From contig JAXDLK010000002.1 in the NCBI GenBank assembly GCA_034666665.1, positions 1 through 16,160 of the forward strand: DNA of 16,160 nt, given 5' to 3'. Positions within the stretch are counted from its first letter, which is position 1, and the number at the start of each line of letters is the position of its first letter. The translations under genes were made by a program, and so were the position numbers. Shown here in pieces: positions 14,405 to 16,160 of this stretch. A model generated the notes under the pieces. The model was not told where the DNA came from, ran no database searches, and saw nothing but the letters and a program-made list of their open reading frames with translations. The stretch is from JAXDLK01 sp034666665 (GTDB lineage Bacteria > Desulfobacterota > Binatia > JACPRU01).

Positions 14405-15094
14405 TCATTCGCAGAGCCTGAGGAGCGGCTCGGGATCGCTCAGGTCCGGGACCACGACGTCGGCGCCGGCGGCGCGCAGCGCCTCCACGTCGAACTTTCC
14501 GGTCGCCACCGCGAACGAGATGCAACCGTTCGCGCGCGCGCAGTCGACGTCGCGCGGGGTGTCGCCGATGACGATCACGCGTCGGGGATCGACCGGCGCT
14601 CCGCTGCGCGCCGCGTATTTGCCGATCGCGACCGCGACGAGAGCCGCCCGCGACTCGCCTTCGTCGCCGAATGCGGTGATCTCGAACCACGCGGGATCCA
14701 CGCCGATCGCGCCGAGCTTGATCGGGATCGCCCGGGTATAGTTGCCGGTCAGCAGCCCGAGGGTCAGGTCCGGGCGTGAGCGCAGAATCGCCAGCGTGTC
14801 GGCCACGCCGGGCATCGCACGGACGCCGTCCCGGCCGCGATCGAGCTCGTCGACCAGAAGGTCGAGGTAACGGTCGCGAAACGAGTCGTGGTGGGCGGCA
14901 TGATCGGTGATCTGGTTGAGAGCGGCGGCCTCGGCGAAGATCAGCGGATCGAGGTGGCCGGATACCTCGATTCCGTCCCAGCGGAAGCCGTCGCCGAAGA
15001 GCTCCGCGGCGACACGGCGCATCGCACGCATGCCGGCGCCGCCCGTCAGCAGCAAGGTGCCGTCGATGTCGAAGAGGAGAAGGCGCCCGCTCAC
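14405..15094 (-). CDS. HAD-superfamily phosphatase, phosphoglycolate phosphatase (Gph)-like
   Basis: This 229-residue cytoplasmic hydrolase has all HAD motifs. Motif I is LLLFDIDGTLL with nucleophile D9 and acid/base D11. Motif II is GLLTGNY with T116. A candidate lysine is K159 (AIGKYA). Motif IV is VIVIGDTPRDVDCARANG with D178 and D182. The helical cap domain lies between residues 16 and about 95. This layout is that of Gph and related small-molecule phosphatases or beta-phosphoglucomutases, with substrate unknown. GTG at 15094 overlaps the stop of the upstream hypothetical gene as GTGA, which supports this start. It is followed one base later by the methyltransferase gene. Confidence 0.88.
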   Translation of the reverse strand: MSGRLLLFDIDGTLLLTGGAGMRAMRRVAAELFGDGFRWDGIEVSGHLDPLIFAEAAALNQITDHAAHHDSFRDRYLDLLVDELDRGRDGVRAMPGVADTLAILRSRPDLTLGLLTGNYTRAIPIKLGAIGVDPAWFEITAFGDEGESRAALVAVAIGKYAARSGAPVDPRRVIVIGDTPRDVDCARANGCISFAVATGKFDVEALRAAGADVVVPDLSDPEPLLRLCE

Positions 15095-15582
15095 GCGGGC
15101 GAATGTAACGGCGGCGGCGGGTGGAAGCGAGATACGATCAGCCGCAGCGGCGTCATGCGGCGCCGCCGCCGTCGCTTCCCGGCATCGGCGGACTCCGCCC
15201 GCTGGCGTTCGACGATCCCGAGGAGACGGCGGCGGATCCGGTGCACGGCGTCCGCTCCAGCGACGTCATCGGCGCCGTCGAACAGAATCGGCGCTACGAG
15301 CGCGCCGGCGATCGTCATCTCGACGAAATGACCGTCTAGATCGGGGCGGTCGGTTGCGAGCCGTACCCGTACGTCGTGCGGAAGGTCAGGGTGAATCCAT
15401 GCAAGGATCTCGTTCAGCCGCTCGCGTTCCGCCACGCGTTGAATCAGCCGCAGCCACTCCTTCAACGATTCGTAGCCGTTGCGGGCGGCCCCGTTCCCGT
15501 TGCCGTTGCTGCGGGCGCGTTCCGCGTGGCCGGTGGCGGTCTGGCCGCGTCGTCGGGGCGGGGGATTCTTCGGGGGGTTCAT
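15091..15582 (-). CDS. Basic hypothetical protein with low-complexity ends
   Basis: This 163-residue product is not recognised. It has a Pro/Arg-rich and Asn/Gly-rich N-terminus (MNPPKNPPPRRRGQ, then RSNGNGNGAARNG). A central part looks like a genuine folded domain of about 80 residues (YESLKEWLRLIQRVAERERL, HPDLPHDVRVRLATDRPDLD, GHFVEMTIAGALVAPILFDG). The tail holds a six-arginine run (GKRRRRRRMT) and a proline stretch. The basic tails could bind nucleic acid, but that is only an inference. ATG 15582 is the best start although no ribosome site precedes it; an upstream ATG near 15672 is possible. Its stop overlaps the HAD gene start as GTGA, the main support that it is translated. Plus-strand frames over the same bases look less protein-like. 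Confidence 0.55.
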   Translation of the reverse strand: MNPPKNPPPRRRGQTATGHAERARSNGNGNGAARNGYESLKEWLRLIQRVAERERLNEILAWIHPDLPHDVRVRLATDRPDLDGHFVEMTIAGALVAPILFDGADDVAGADAVHRIRRRLLGIVERQRAESADAGKRRRRRRMTPLRLIVSRFHPPPPLHSPA

Positions 15583-15802
15583 CGAGCACAGGCTTGGAAG
15601 GCCTGCGAGGTGTCGGAGGTGCAGATGCCGTGCCAGCGAACGAAACGCTGCAGCCGCGCGGACATTCATCGCGGGGCAAGGCGCGGAAGTGTAAGCGCGG
15701 CCGACGATCGTCGCGGTGCGGGAAAGAGTATGGCTTGGTTGCTCGGCGATTGCGCGCGGCGATTCGTCGGAAGGATTGTCACGGCGGCCCTCGGTTCCAT
15801 CA
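15583..15802. other. Intergenic region upstream of the hypothetical/HAD/methyltransferase operon
   Basis: These 220 bases carry no convincing gene on either strand. A perfect 12-base palindrome, CGACGATCGTCG, lies at 15702-15713 and could be an operator or chance. The promoter for the HAD operon is expected here, but no clear hexamers were found. Confidence 0.35.
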
Positions 15803-16160
15803 TCACGCGCGCTCGCTTCGCCACCGGCCTCCGTCGAGCAGAAGCCGGTCGACTCCCGCGCCCGGCGCCTGCGGGTGATCGCGATCTCCAGGATACACGA
15901 ACGTGAGCATCGCCGCGCCGGCGAGGGGAAATGGCAGGATCGCGTGCGGCGGTGCCGCAGATCGGGCATGGTCGAGCGCCTCGGCAACGCTCGCACGAAG
16001 CGCGAGCTCCTCGAGGATGCGGAAGGTCGGCGGCGCGAGCACGTGCTCGCCGGCGCGATACGCCGCGAGCGCATCCGCCGGACGCGACCACAGCGCCAAC
16101 GACGTCTCGGTGCCGTCGGCGAGCTCCCGCTGCGATGCCGGAGCGGCGACCAGGAAGAAG
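15803..16160 (-). CDS. NUDIX hydrolase-like protein, C-terminal part (start beyond window)
   Basis: I read the minus strand in from the right edge and the frame is open for 118 codons to a TGA at 15803-15805. It starts FFLVAAPASQRELADGTETS, then ALWSRPADALAAYRAGEHVL and APPTFRILEELALRASVAEA. This strongly resembles the part after the NUDIX box in NUDT7/NUDT19-type (acyl-CoA or related pyrophosphohydrolase) proteins: FFLA-x-x-P, an E-T-x-x-x-W-x-x-P-x-x-A-L pattern, then G-E-x-x-L-x-P-P-T. The NUDIX box itself (GX5EX7REUXEEXGU) would lie outside the window, so the assignment rests on the flanking pattern only. It is separated from the next minus-strand gene by 220 bases. Confidence 0.6.
   Translation of the reverse strand, partial: FFLVAAPASQRELADGTETSLALWSRPADALAAYRAGEHVLAPPTFRILEELALRASVAEALDHARSAAPPHAILPFPLAGAAMLTFVYPGDRDHPQAPGAGVDRLLLDGGRWRSERA

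Noticed and set aside
15376..15906. Plus-strand open frame of 176 codons near the right edge
   Set aside because: No protein-like pattern; it overlaps the hypothetical gene and the end of the NUDIX-like gene on the other strand.
1..16160. tRNA, rRNA, CRISPR array, insertion sequence or prophage genes
   Set aside because: I looked for cloverleaf-like segments, regularly spaced repeats and transposase or phage motifs and found none; the only notable repeat is at 5706-5797.

Overview
The window is GC-rich throughout, with tightly packed genes, many GTG starts and frequent 4-base stop/start overlaps. It carries an F420/FMN luciferase-type oxidoreductase, a molybdenum hydroxylase with its maturation genes, and an ACSM-type acyl-CoA synthetase. 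This fits an uncultured high-GC, soil-type bacterium, for example a deltaproteobacterial, Binatota or Rokubacteria-like lineage. That placement is a guess from gene content only; no rRNA or other marker gene is present.

Left part (1-5726). The window opens inside an RND/MMPL-type membrane transporter on the minus strand, cut by the left edge. A class C beta-lactamase-like serine hydrolase is divergent from it. The 416 bases after that gene (2357-2772) hold a decayed, frameshifted remnant of the C-terminus of a membrane glycosyltransferase-like protein. A two-gene xdhC module (XdhC_CoxI-only protein, then full XdhC) follows on the minus strand. Divergent from it are a TetR regulator and an ArgE/DapE-type M20 metallohydrolase, both on the plus strand.

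Junction (5706-5797). The M20 gene converges on the next operon through a near-perfect inverted repeat (arms of 25 bp perfect, 30 bp with one mismatch, 32-nt spacer). The repeat supplies the last codons and the stop of both genes, so two unrelated proteins end in the same residues, GGRFTH.

Central operon (13284 down to 5777, minus strand). Seven genes are nearly all translationally coupled, in transcription order: ACSM-like acyl-CoA synthetase, MocA/MobA-like molybdopterin nucleotidyltransferase, FAD subunit (CoxM-like), [2Fe-2S] subunit (CoxS-like), molybdopterin subunit (CoxL-like), SnoaL/NTF2-fold protein, and LLM-class F420/FMN oxidoreductase. The large subunit has AYRGVGQP where true CO dehydrogenase has a cysteine-containing loop, so this is a molybdenum hydroxylase of unknown substrate. 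Together with the nearby xdhC pair, TetR gene and M20 hydrolase, it looks like an uncharacterised catabolic cluster for a carboxylic acid or N-acyl compound. This is the most interesting system in the window.

Right part (13392-16160). A small exported or membrane-anchored protein of unknown function (plus strand) converges on a minus-strand operon of a basic hypothetical protein, a HAD phosphatase and a SAM methyltransferase. The window ends inside a NUDIX-like hydrolase. No RNA gene, CRISPR array, insertion sequence or phage gene was seen.
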